Position numbers and translations under genes: made by a program. The notes beneath the pieces are model-generated. The model saw nothing but the letters and a program-made list of their open reading frames with translations. It did not search any database and was not told where the DNA came from. From Naumovozyma dairenensis CBS 421 (Eukaryota; Ascomycota; Saccharomycetes; Saccharomycetales; Saccharomycetaceae), in contig NC_016480.1 in the NCBI RefSeq assembly GCF_000227115.2, positions 620,001 to 684,000 on the forward strand: 64,000 nt of DNA, written 5' to 3'. This document shows, one piece after another, positions 52,049 to 62,700 of the stretch (position 1 is the stretch's first letter; each line of letters opens with the position of its first letter).

Positions 52049-53941
52049 TTATGATGATGATGATGCGGTTGATGATGCAAAATATGTGTTCTGAATAGGC
52101 GTTGATGTTTCAGTCCTTTCCTGTATAGAGTATGGAATGGACCCAGCTATATTTATTTGATTACGGTTGGTCATGATATTAATACCGTTATTGTTCTGGC
52201 TGAGTAGGGGTTGGGAGCTCATATTGAATCTTTTGTGGTTATTTCTGTTGAAATCAGGTTGTCTCTGAATCTTGTTTAGACTCTGATTTTGATTATTATT
52301 CTGCTTTTGTTGTTGGTTTGGCAGTCTATATCTGTTTTCTTTGTTTTTATTGTTATTTGCAATGAATTTGTCATATTTAGTTTTCACATCCATCTCATGA
52401 ATACATGTGCCTGTCAATTGGTTCCCAATAGTTAACCAACCCGGTCTGATGTTATGATCTCTACCGAATATTTCCAATTTTCTTGCATGTGGACCTACCA
52501 ATCTTTCTATCATTCCATATAATTCATCAGGTTTTCTACTGGTTTCTCTGGTTGTAGATACTACCAAATCAATATCAATATGTTTATTGACCCATCTTGG
52601 ATCACCTTTGATTCCAACCAGTAAATGTTCCTTTGAATGATTTAACCAGTGACCAGTTCTTCCAGTGACGATAGTTCTCCCCAATTGATTTGTTTTAATC
52701 CAAGAAATCTCATTGATAACTTTGTACCCCCAATTCATTAATGATTCTTTCCCTAATTCAATGGCACGACCTGTAACCCATAAGAATAAGACACCATCGT
52801 TTTGTAAATGATTTAATGGCAATTGTAGCAATTCAATGTCATTGCATGTACCATAGGGTAAGTTCATATGAATATTCCAAGCAGGATCGGCAATTACTAC
52901 TGAAAATTTCCCAATAATGTTAAAATCAAATTTCCTAACATCGCATTTAATCCATTGCGGTGGTAATTGTTCCTTGACAGCCACTGATGAACAATTCCCG
53001 TGGGAATAGAATGGAATTTTGTAACCATTCTGTTCAATTTCATCATTTTTTTTCTTTGTTTCATTGGATATTTTGGTCAATAATGATTCTGGGATATATT
53101 GTAAATAATGCAGATATCTACAAGAATTCAATTTATGACAAGTATCCAAATATGAACAATCACCCAATGACAGATCAGTTTGTGGTTTTAAATTTGGAAC
53201 ATAATGAATATTATTTTGCAAACATTCAACGAATTCGGGATTTTCAATTTCATATTTCGATAATTTGGACCATTGCATGGAAATGATTTTATTGTTAACT
53301 ATATACACTGTTGATGATAATATGGAGGAATGTTCGTGATTCATACATGACGGGATATAATTAGTTATTGGAGTAGATTCTTTGGCTCTTTCTCTACCTA
53401 ATTGATATGATTGTGGTTCAGTTTCGAGAATATTATTCAATTTCGTTAATAAGACTTTATTTAATGGATTGTTTCTAATCGTTTTCATATCATCCATTTT
53501 TTCCATATCCAATAAGTCCATGAATTTATCGAAGGGTTGTGGTGACGATATCGGTGTTGGAAGTGGTGGTTGAGTTTTTAATTCTGAACTCTTTCGACTG
53601 TCAAACGAATCAGAGTTTTTATCTTTTCTTTCAAAATGCATATAATAAAGGATCTTTAACGGTACAACGTCAATGAACGTAATTGTATCAAACTCATGGG
53701 GGCTTGGGGCGTTCTCATTTTTAAATATTATCGAACCAGGAACAATAATTTCCACATCTTTCAACTCATTAATGAAATCGTTATATGTCATAACTTGGAC
53801 GAGTGCATCAGAGTCCATATCTACTACTCTATCTCTGCTCATCAAATACAATGAGAATATATCTCTTATGTTACCGGATACAGGAACTTTGCACAATTCA
53901 ACATGGTTCTCAATTAAAAAATGGATGAGATCTAGATTCAT
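52049..53941 (-). CDS. IME4: mRNA N6-adenosine methyltransferase Ime4
   Basis: The 630-residue protein matches S. cerevisiae Ime4 (YGL192W, 600), the METTL3-type MT-A70 enzyme that deposits m6A on mRNA and promotes entry into meiosis. The MT-A70 domain spans about residues 340-525: SAM/catalytic motif DPAW at 352-355 within VIADPAWNIHMNLPYGTCND, then FLWVTGRAIELGKESLMNWG, HWLNHSKEHLLVGIKGDP and GPHARKLEIFGRDHNIRPGW. The family motif is usually DPPW; the third position is Ala here. The N-terminal half has a CCCH-like Cys/His cluster (CSYLDTCHKLNSCRYLHYLQ). The C-terminus is Asn/Gln-rich and disordered. The start at 53941 is the first Met. An a1-alpha2 operator lies downstream. Confidence 0.96.
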   Translation of the reverse strand: MNLDLIHFLIENHVELCKVPVSGNIRDIFSLYLMSRDRVVDMDSDALVQVMTYNDFINELKDVEIIVPGSIIFKNENAPSPHEFDTITFIDVVPLKILYYMHFERKDKNSDSFDSRKSSELKTQPPLPTPISSPQPFDKFMDLLDMEKMDDMKTIRNNPLNKVLLTKLNNILETEPQSYQLGRERAKESTPITNYIPSCMNHEHSSILSSTVYIVNNKIISMQWSKLSKYEIENPEFVECLQNNIHYVPNLKPQTDLSLGDCSYLDTCHKLNSCRYLHYLQYIPESLLTKISNETKKKNDEIEQNGYKIPFYSHGNCSSVAVKEQLPPQWIKCDVRKFDFNIIGKFSVVIADPAWNIHMNLPYGTCNDIELLQLPLNHLQNDGVLFLWVTGRAIELGKESLMNWGYKVINEISWIKTNQLGRTIVTGRTGHWLNHSKEHLLVGIKGDPRWVNKHIDIDLVVSTTRETSRKPDELYGMIERLVGPHARKLEIFGRDHNIRPGWLTIGNQLTGTCIHEMDVKTKYDKFIANNNKNKENRYRLPNQQQKQNNNQNQSLNKIQRQPDFNRNNHKRFNMSSQPLLSQNNNGINIMTNRNQINIAGSIPYSIQERTETSTPIQNTYFASSTASSSS

Positions 53942-54609
53942 GTTTGTGTTACCGTCTCTATTCTATTGCTTTAAATGGTTGGAATTCAGTTCAGTTCTAT
54001 TTGTTACTGTCTTGCTCATCCAATGGGGTACTTCTTCTATTCATAAGTGTTATCTATCTAATAGCTATTGTGGAAATGTTTTCCGGGATGAGTTCAACCA
54101 CAATTGACTACAACAGCAAGAAGGAGTATGAACTACAAAGGAAAGAATAAGGGATAAAGAGGCAGATGAAGAGAATAAAATTGATCTGCATCACATGTAT
54201 GACTAGCCCTGTTTGGCATGCCTGTTTATTATCCTATTCTTCTGGGGATCTCCTTGTTCAATGCACTTCAACAACAGAAGCAAACTTGAGAACGCATAAA
54301 TACATAAAAGGATAGGTAAGGTATATATAAAATAAGTATAAAACAACTATAATACATGCAGATAACTATAATATAATGAATTATACAATCTTTACTGGCC
54401 AAGGCTTCTTTTTAAAACATTTGTGTGACGTCGTTCGAAACGATCAAGAAATCTTTGTATGTGTCTCACTTTATCTACAAAGTAAACTTCAACATATAAA
54501 ACAAGAACAATACATATGTATGACACATTTCAAAACATAAAACACACAAGGCACCCACAGCAAAAGGATCCACGATTCCATCCGTGTATTTCTGCCTATA
54601 TATATTATC
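53942..54609. other. IME4-HOS2 divergent promoter region
   Basis: This is 668 bp between divergent starts. TGACGTC (54426-54432) resembles an ATF/CREB half palindrome near HOS2, and ATCACATG (54190-54197) is a Cbf1/CDEI-like site without an adjoining centromere. No gene was recognised. Confidence 0.5.
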
Positions 54610-55971
54610 ATGTCAGCCACGTTTGCTTATGATACTCTGACAGCAGCTAAACAACCACTTTTCGAAGAAAGCTTCGATAATTCATCATCATATACACCGC
54701 GAGTTTCCTACCATTTCAATCCAAAAGTTTCAAACTATCATTATGGTGTAAAACATCCGATGAAGCCCTTCCGCTTGATGCTAACAGATCATCTTGTATC
54801 TTCATATGGTCTCCATAAGATAATGGATCTTTATGAAACTAGACCCGCTACAAATGAAGAAATGGTTCAATTTCATTCAGAAGATTATTTAGACTTCTTA
54901 TCAAAAGTGACTCCTGAAAATCTATCTAAAATGCCAAGAGGTACATTAGAAAAATTCAATATTGGTGATGATTGCCCCATTTTCCAAAATTTATACGATT
55001 ATAGTACACTATATACAGGTGCTTCATTGGACGCTACGAGGAAATTAATTAATGATCAATCTGATATCGCTATAAATTGGTCAGGTGGGTTACATCATGC
55101 TAAGAAGAATAATCCATCTGGGTTTTGTTATATTAATGACATTGTTCTTTCCATTGTTAATTTGTTAAGGTATCATCCACGAGTTTTATATATTGATATT
55201 GATTTACATCATGGTGATGGTGTTCAAGAAGCATTTTATACTACCGATAGAGTTTTCACCATTTCTTTCCATAAATTTAATGGAGAATTCTTCCCCGGAA
55301 CAGGTGATTATGATGAAACTGGGTGCGCAAAGGGGAAACATTTCGCAATGAATGTTCCATTAGAAGATGGGATTGATGATGATTCTTATATTAATCTTTT
55401 CAAATCAATTATGGATCCTTTGATTACTTCATACAAACCCACTGTTATTGTTCAACAATGTGGCGCAGACTCTTTGGGACATGATCGTTTAGGTTGTTTT
55501 AATTTGAATATAAAGGGTCATGGAGAATGTGTGAAATTTATTAAATCTTTTGGAATTCCAATGTTAGTTGTAGGTGGTGGCGGTTATACTCCAAGAAATG
55601 TTTCTAGATTGTGGACGTACGAAACTGGGATTTTAAATAATGTTTTACTACCTAATGAATTACCTGAGGGAATACCGTTTAGGGATTCATTTGGTCCAGA
55701 TTATTCATTGTATCCTGTATTAGATGACCTTTATGAAAATAAAAATAGTAAGAAATTCTTGGAAGATATCAGAATACGATGTTTGGAAAATATTAAGTAT
55801 TTACAAGGTGCTCCTAGTGTAAGAATGGATGCGGAAGTTATACCGACGCAAGATATAACTGGGTTAACTGAGGATGAAGAAGATCTCATAAATGAACTAA
55901 ATGAAGATGATCTATCTTGGCGATTGAAACAAATAGAGAAAGAAAACAGTCAATTAAATGAATTGATGTGA
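54610..55971 (+). CDS. HOS2: Histone deacetylase Hos2
   Basis: The 453-residue class I deacetylase matches S. cerevisiae Hos2 (YGL194C, 452), catalytic subunit of the Set3 complex, which deacetylates H3 and H4 in transcribed regions and represses early meiotic genes. Active-site features: the tandem His pair in [20 protein letters not shown], the zinc-binding [16 protein letters not shown], the [20 protein letters not shown] loop, [16 protein letters not shown] and the catalytic Tyr in [16 protein letters not shown]. All look intact. It is divergent from IME4 and lies upstream of a YGL194C-A-like gene, as in S. cerevisiae. The start at 54610 is the first Met. Confidence 0.97.
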   Translation: MSATFAYDTLTAAKQPLFEESFDNSSSYTPRVSYHFNPKVSNYHYGVKHPMKPFRLMLTDHLVSSYGLHKIMDLYETRPATNEEMVQFHSEDYLDFLSKVTPENLSKMPRGTLEKFNIGDDCPIFQNLYDYSTLYTGASLDATRKLINDQSDIAINWSGGLHHAKKNNPSGFCYINDIVLSIVNLLRYHPRVLYIDIDLHHGDGVQEAFYTTDRVFTISFHKFNGEFFPGTGDYDETGCAKGKHFAMNVPLEDGIDDDSYINLFKSIMDPLITSYKPTVIVQQCGADSLGHDRLGCFNLNIKGHGECVKFIKSFGIPMLVVGGGGYTPRNVSRLWTYETGILNNVLLPNELPEGIPFRDSFGPDYSLYPVLDDLYENKNSKKFLEDIRIRCLENIKYLQGAPSVRMDAEVIPTQDITGLTEDEEDLINELNEDDLSWRLKQIEKENSQLNELM

Positions 55972-56355
55972 TCCATCAAAACAGGATCGGATAGAAATAG
56001 ATTACCTCTCATACGAAGTTTCGCATAGTAAATGAACATTCCATTACATATATATACTTTATTAAACACATACGTATATAACCTACATAATAACTTTAAT
56101 ATTCGTTCTTTTTCCTGCACTCTGTCGTTTTTCTCATTTATGGATGCGGTGGGCGCTCTGAGAAATAAGACGGTAACGGAACAGAATTGGAAATGAATTG
56201 GAAATATGTCCCCAATTCAAAAATAATTCTTGTTCGAAAAGCGTTATATGTTGACTACAACTACTACTACAATACTTGTAATCTTTCAATGAAGTCGATT
56301 TGATGAAATCATATGTATTTCTACTATTCCACTCTGTTCAAGACATTCAACAGTG
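55972..56355. other. HOS2 3' region and small-gene promoter
   Basis: This is 384 bp between tandem genes; AT-rich, with no defined element recognised. Confidence 0.5.
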
Positions 56356-56580
56356 ATGTCTATAACGGTATCTCATCTACGGATCATAGCTCACATACTA
56401 TTGATAGTTCTGATTCTTAATATATTTTATAAACTAGCTTTTAAATGTATACTACGGTTTATAACATATTCTATGGTATATCCAAATGATTTCGAAACTG
56501 GTAGGATTTTATGGTGGCAGAAAGTACCGGTTTTTGAACGACTAATATGGAAAATTATAGATTACGTTGAAGATGATTAA
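56356..56580 (+). CDS. Small membrane protein at the YGL194C-A position
   Basis: The 74-residue protein has one strong hydrophobic helix at about 9-30 (RIIAHILLIVLILNIFYKLAF) and a polar C-terminus ending in acidic residues (WWQKVPVFERLIWKIIDYVE). The ATG at 56356 follows one further open codon that is not an ATG. The slot between HOS2 and GCN1 is occupied by the small uncharacterised gene YGL194C-A in S. cerevisiae (80 residues), so this is its likely ortholog. Function is unknown; the topology suggests an organelle or endomembrane micro-protein. Confidence 0.78.
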   Translation: MSITVSHLRIIAHILLIVLILNIFYKLAFKCILRFITYSMVYPNDFETGRILWWQKVPVFERLIWKIIDYVEDD

Positions 56581-56765
56581 ATAATGGAGATAATGCGGAT
56601 GGGCATCATATAATCTATTTAAAAGCATATATAATTAGGCTATATATGCTAATATAATAAAAATCTAAACTCTTTCTTTCATAAAAGATACAATTATTCA
56701 GTAATATACAAGATAAGCTACTTATTTTGGTCAAGCTTATATTTTTAGCATTGTCATGATGTTTT

Positions 56766-59700
56766 TCAAATGTCATTATTGTTTAATTCGACTCCACCAA
56801 CTGCCCAGATTTCTCTTTCATCTTCAAATCTGTCACTAAACATTGTTTCAGCATCACCACCTGCTGCTATTCTGTCTCTTTCAACAGTAGCTAATCTTTT
56901 ACCAACTCTCTTAGTGAAATCACCAATAGATCTAAATTGAATACTTGTCCCAACGATCGTTGTTGTGGATGTTTCACCAGAAGATGTTAATGAAAACCAT
57001 TCATTAAAAGTTTTCATATCTGGTTCTTCAACTAGCTTAAATAATGCAAGGTATGCCTTTTCAGCTGCTAATTTCACAGGAATGATTGGATCACGTAAAC
57101 TACCAAATACTGATAAACCTAATACGGTGATGTATGGTTTAACACATTCATCAAATTTAAATCTTGCCATTGTACGAATTACAACCAATGCTACTCTTCT
57201 ACAATCAGCTGAGTTACAAGTTGGTTGTAATGAAGCGGTTGCTAATACATCGATTAAATTCTTGATGTTTTCTTCACCAAGAGCAAATGGTGAAGAACTT
57301 TCATTCTTGGAGAATGGTGATTTTTTCTCATTTTCTAATAATAGCAATTTACCCGCAGCAATAATACCATTTTCTCCGAAATATGGATTGGTTGAGGAAA
57401 TAGCATTTATAATGTATTTCACAAAAGAATCAATTAATTCAGGGTTGAAAATATGACCTGGAGCATCTTTTAAGAATGAATTTAATGTCAAAATAGCAAA
57501 TTTACCAGATTCTTCGTTTAAATCAACAGATAATACCTTTTCTTCTAAAATCTTATGTGCTTCACTTGGTGATAAAATTTCAGATAATGAACCAATTAAT
57601 TTAGCATAAGCAATAGCAAGTTTATCATTACTACTTAGCATTTCTTCTTCAACCAAATTAACAACATTATTCTTAGATGTTTCATTTAATTTATTACCTG
57701 CTTTAACAATAACTTCCAACAAAGCCTTTAACATAGCTGTCTTAACACCTTCATCTGTAGCTTGCTTTGCACCGGTAACTAATTCAACAACTAATGGATC
57801 AACACGAGGTTGGTATTCAATCAATGTACCAAGAGCCTTTGCTGCACGCAAACGCAAAGTTTCGTTACTTGGGTCCGATAACGATTTAACAAAAGTTCTT
57901 TGTAATTGTGGGATGAAGGGTCTTAAGAATTGAGGAATCTTAACAAATAAAATATTCAATGCAAATAAGATAGCAGCTTTAATATCACTACTGAATCTTT
58001 CACCAACAACACGGATTAAAGGACCTGTAATTACACTAACAAATGGTTTTAAGTTAGCAGATGGAGTCTTAGAAACAACATCAGCAATAGCTAAAGCTGA
58101 GGCTTCACGTTCATCACTAGAACCATACATTAAACCATGCAAGAAAATTGGTAAAACACAATTTGGACCCCTGGGTAATTTGAATGCCGCAAGATCTTCT
58201 CCCTGAGTACCAGTTAATGCTAAGGCTTGCTTTGCTGGTTTCACTAACTTTTCTAACATAGATTTATCTTGGGTCTTTAATAAAGCAGTCAAAGCGTTGA
58301 AGTTACCTTCTACAACTTCTGGATCATTATCGTCTAATGATAAAATAGCATATGAAACAAAATCTGGAACATAAATATCCAAATTTAATGTTGTATGTTC
58401 AAAGAAATTTGGTAGACGTTTTGAAATAACAGAACGCTTAGCTTTATCATCACTCTTCAACAATGACATAATTTGTTGCAATAATGGATGTAAACCTTCA
58501 TCTTCATCAACAGATAGGAAAATCTTATCAAGAGTAGTTTCTAAGGAATGTTTAGTTTCTTCATCCGGATGGTCCGAAACAAGTGCATTGACTACAGCAT
58601 TGACGATAGTAGATAAACGTTTGTATAAGGCCGAACCAGCCACTTCAGCTAAAGAACCAAGAGCAGATGCTCTGAAGGCGTCGATTGGTGAAGCCAACAA
58701 TGTTGGGATTAAAATTGGGAAAATAACTTCGGATTTAGTAGACATAATATCTTGCAATCCAAGTAATGCGTATTCAGAATCATCTTCGGATTTTAGCATA
58801 TGTAACAAGTATGGAATAATTTCATCCACAGCTAAATTGCCAACAACATTTTGGTAGGCATCAAATGCAGACGCAGCTGAGCTTCTGACACTTTCATCGA
58901 CATCTATCAAAGTCTTACGAATAATATTGACAATGATATCTTGGAAAGTAGCTAATGATTCTCCCGATGAGGATTCGATCAACTCATGTAACGCAATACA
59001 GACACCTTGTCTAGAGTCAGAATTGGAGGATTCTTCCAATGATTCTTCCAATGTTGGTAACAATTGAGATAAAGCATTTCCACCAACACGACGAACTAAG
59101 TCACCAAGAGTTTGTGCGGCAATATTACGTAAGACGTTAGATGAAGAGGCCAAATGAGTGACAATAATACTTGTCAATGTTGGTAAGATTTCCTTAACAG
59201 CACGAGGAGTGTTTGGCACAAGGGCCTTCCAGATATCAACCGTGGTCGCTCTGACAATACCAGATGTATCGTTTCTACATACAAACAATGCTGCCAAAAC
59301 TCTATCACGACGATCTTGACCTAAGACATCAACTAACTTCGTCGAGGTCTCAGTATTGTAATCTTCTTGTTCTTCGGTAAATTCATTTCTTGCAGAAATA
59401 CCAGTAACTTGGAATAACAATTCACCAGTTAATTGAACGGAAGATAAACGGATACGATCATTCTCATCAAACATACCTCTTTCTAATTCTGGTAATAATA
59501 AGTCGATAGCTTTTGTAGCATAGTTTTTAACGATTAACTTACCAGCTTTTAAGGATGTGTCACGAATGTTCTCGTCATTATCAGCAAGCCCGGAAAGAAT
59601 AGGTTGAATAATTTGATTAATGTATGGCGCAAATTGGGCACCGAAACAGATTGGGATAAACAACAATAATGGCATAAACCCTTCTCTAACATAAGCACGG

Positions 59701-62700
59701 AAATTAGTTACACCTGCCAAAATTGTTGGTAATAATTCATCCAACTTAGATAGACCCAACCCACTGATAACTTCCGCCAAAGCTTGAGCAGAACCTAGAC
59801 GATCACCTGATTTCATTTCGTCACTTAATGTGTCTAACAAACGAGGAATTAAATCTGGGAATTGTTCTTCACCTAATCTTTCGACTAAGGCACCTAATGC
59901 GCGAGCAGCTGTGGCTCTTGTATTTGGAACTGGATCAACCATCGCGATTTTAACTTCATCAATCAGTTGTTGTAGATATGGAATCAAATCCTTAGTATCG
60001 ACAAGAATTGCCATGTTACCAACGATTTTACATGCCTTCCTCTTTGTGTTCGCTGATCTATCGTGCATACCACGGTGGATAACGTGGATAATCAAAGCAA
60101 GAGATGGACCATCGATATAATGAACAAACTGGGTTTGAATTAATGCGTCCAAAGCATCCTCTGTGTATTTGGTTGGATCACCAATAGCTTGAAGTAAAAC
60201 TGGAACTAGGTTCTGAATTTCAGGGTTTCTTATAACCTCACCGAATCTCTTCAATGACTCGTCAGCAGCCTTACGAACTTCTTTATGAGAATCATTCAAA
60301 ACACCAACGATTTCTGGGACAATAGTAGACAACGAGCTGGATAATTGTGTTGGGTCCAGGTAAGCCATATTACCTAATAGTTCAACGGATCCTCGCTTCG
60401 TTCTCCATGATATTTCATCTAAGTTTGATACAGCAACTGGAATTAATTTCTTAACACCATAACTTGTAGTATGACCCATAATCGCTTTGGTAGCTTCTGC
60501 AGTTGCATTACGAACTTCGGGTACAGAATCACCCAAATTTTTTAGAATATTTGGTAAAACTTCGATAACATAAGGTTCGAAAAATTTCTTTAATGATTTG
60601 GATAGACATTCAAATGCTAATGCAACTGATTCACGTCTCTTCGATTCTTTCTTATCTTCAGCAGCTTCCATTAAGTTACGGATAATATCGAACTCACTTA
60701 ATGCAGAGATACCGTACCCTTTAACTAACCCTGAAATGCCCCATGCAGCCCCTTTACGGACCCTGGCCGGACAGGTTGGATCCAAAAGCTTGTTCATCAA
60801 GTCTCTAATGTATCCCTCAACGTTGGATCTAAATTGGAAAACTAGGGGGGCAATACATTCAGAAACAGCTTCTTGAACATCTGATGATGGAGTATCTAGA
60901 GTTGCTAGTAATCTATCAATGATGATGTGGATTCTTGGATCATCTTTCTTCAAATGTCTAGCCAATGTACCATATAAAATAATGACATTTTCTTTAATAG
61001 AAGCAGGAATGTCTGATACTAGAGAATGTTCAAAGATTGGAATTAATTCTTCTGATTTATTGGCTCCATGTATAGTAATAACCTCGATACCTGCCTCTTT
61101 CATTTCTTGACGAACGAGCGGTTCTCTGTCACCCAAAGCTCCGCTTTCGACTAAGAATTTGATGGTATTAACGATGGAATCATCTTCTTCCGATAACCCA
61201 GCAGCCATTTCCTTAAGAGTAATTGCAACTGTACTTCTGTCTTGCCATGGATCTTTACGTTCAGCCGCACTTACGACAACTAAACCAAATTCATCTAATA
61301 TAGCCTCTAGCGGTTTGCTTTTTTCTTCATAGAATCGAAGCAATACATTTAAGTGTTCTTGTAAAACAGAAGCTGAGTCCTTGGCTAAATACATAGAAGC
61401 GTAAGCATATGCCTTCGCAGTGAAAAGACGTAGACCACTATCATCTTGATTAAATAAAGTTAATAACTTTGTAATCAATTCATCATTGATTTTAAACTTG
61501 TTGAAATCCCAAATGAAGTCAGCTATTTCTTTGTTGGATTCATCAGATTCAAACCTACAGATAAAAATCTCTGGAGAAAATTCCATGAACGGCTCCAATT
61601 CAAATTCATTGTCTAAAGTTTCAAGAATTGTTGAACGAACGAATTGATTTGGTGATAAGAGATTTGATAAGATAATATCTAAATCATCTTGATTAGGAGA
61701 AACAGAAATACTCTGGCATAATGCATTAAAACAATCTTTGGCAATCTTAGCCTTGGAAGGTAATTTCAATAATGACAATAAGACGCTAATGATAGGTATT
61801 CTTGGAATTGATCTGTCTTCGAAAACATCTGCATGGACCGAGATGATTTCCATTGCCAGCAATAAATGTTCTTCTTCTTTATCTTCTTCCACAAATTCAG
61901 TTCTTGCCAATGGTTTATCCGCGTTTTTAATTGAAACACGTTTACCTTCTTCCAAAACATTAATCAAAAGAGGTAATAAATAAGTTAAACTGATGGAATC
62001 TAATGCTTTTTGGTTACAAACAAATTTAACTCTGAATAAAACTCTTGATAGAAGATCTTCTAATGGTTCCTCTAAGTAATTTTCAGGAATGTTTGTTACC
62101 TTGTGTACACGAAGAATAGCTAAACCGATAAAGAAACCCATTGTCTCCAATCGATCTGAAAAGTTATCGCTAAGGGCTAGGAAAGTATCGTTGATAGAAG
62201 TATTTACTAATTTGGATGAACTTGGCTCTTGAGCAAGTCTTAATAAATTATTAACAGCGACTGGATACCAGACTTGATTACCGTTATCCACTAAAGTTGA
62301 TTCCTTACTCAATTGTTTGATTAATTTAACAGCACGATGCAACCGGACTTTGATGGAATTAATTCTTTTTCTAATCTCAGATTCTTTAGCCAATTGTTCA
62401 TTGACTAAGGCTTGTTCTTCCTTTGTATACTTTCTAGCATTCTTTTTAGCTTGTTCTTTTCTAATACTTTGTTCCCATTTTAAAGTTTCGTAATCTTTGG
62501 TATTTTTGTCAGAAAGTTTATTAACCATCTTTTTATCTAAGATGTTCACAACCATAACATTTTCATTACCTTCCCAAATCTCGAAGTCTTCAGCAGTGAG
62601 ACGTGGTAACTCGCCAACTGCTAAATCAGATTTAATTAAATCAGACAATAAGGGAGCAATAGCCGTTGGATTAATGAATGATGTATAAGCAGCAGCTTTA

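Noticed and set aside
54190..54197. CDEI-like ATCACATG in the IME4-HOS2 promoter
   Set aside because: No 80-bp AT-rich CDEII or CDEIII follows on either side, so a point centromere is not supported.
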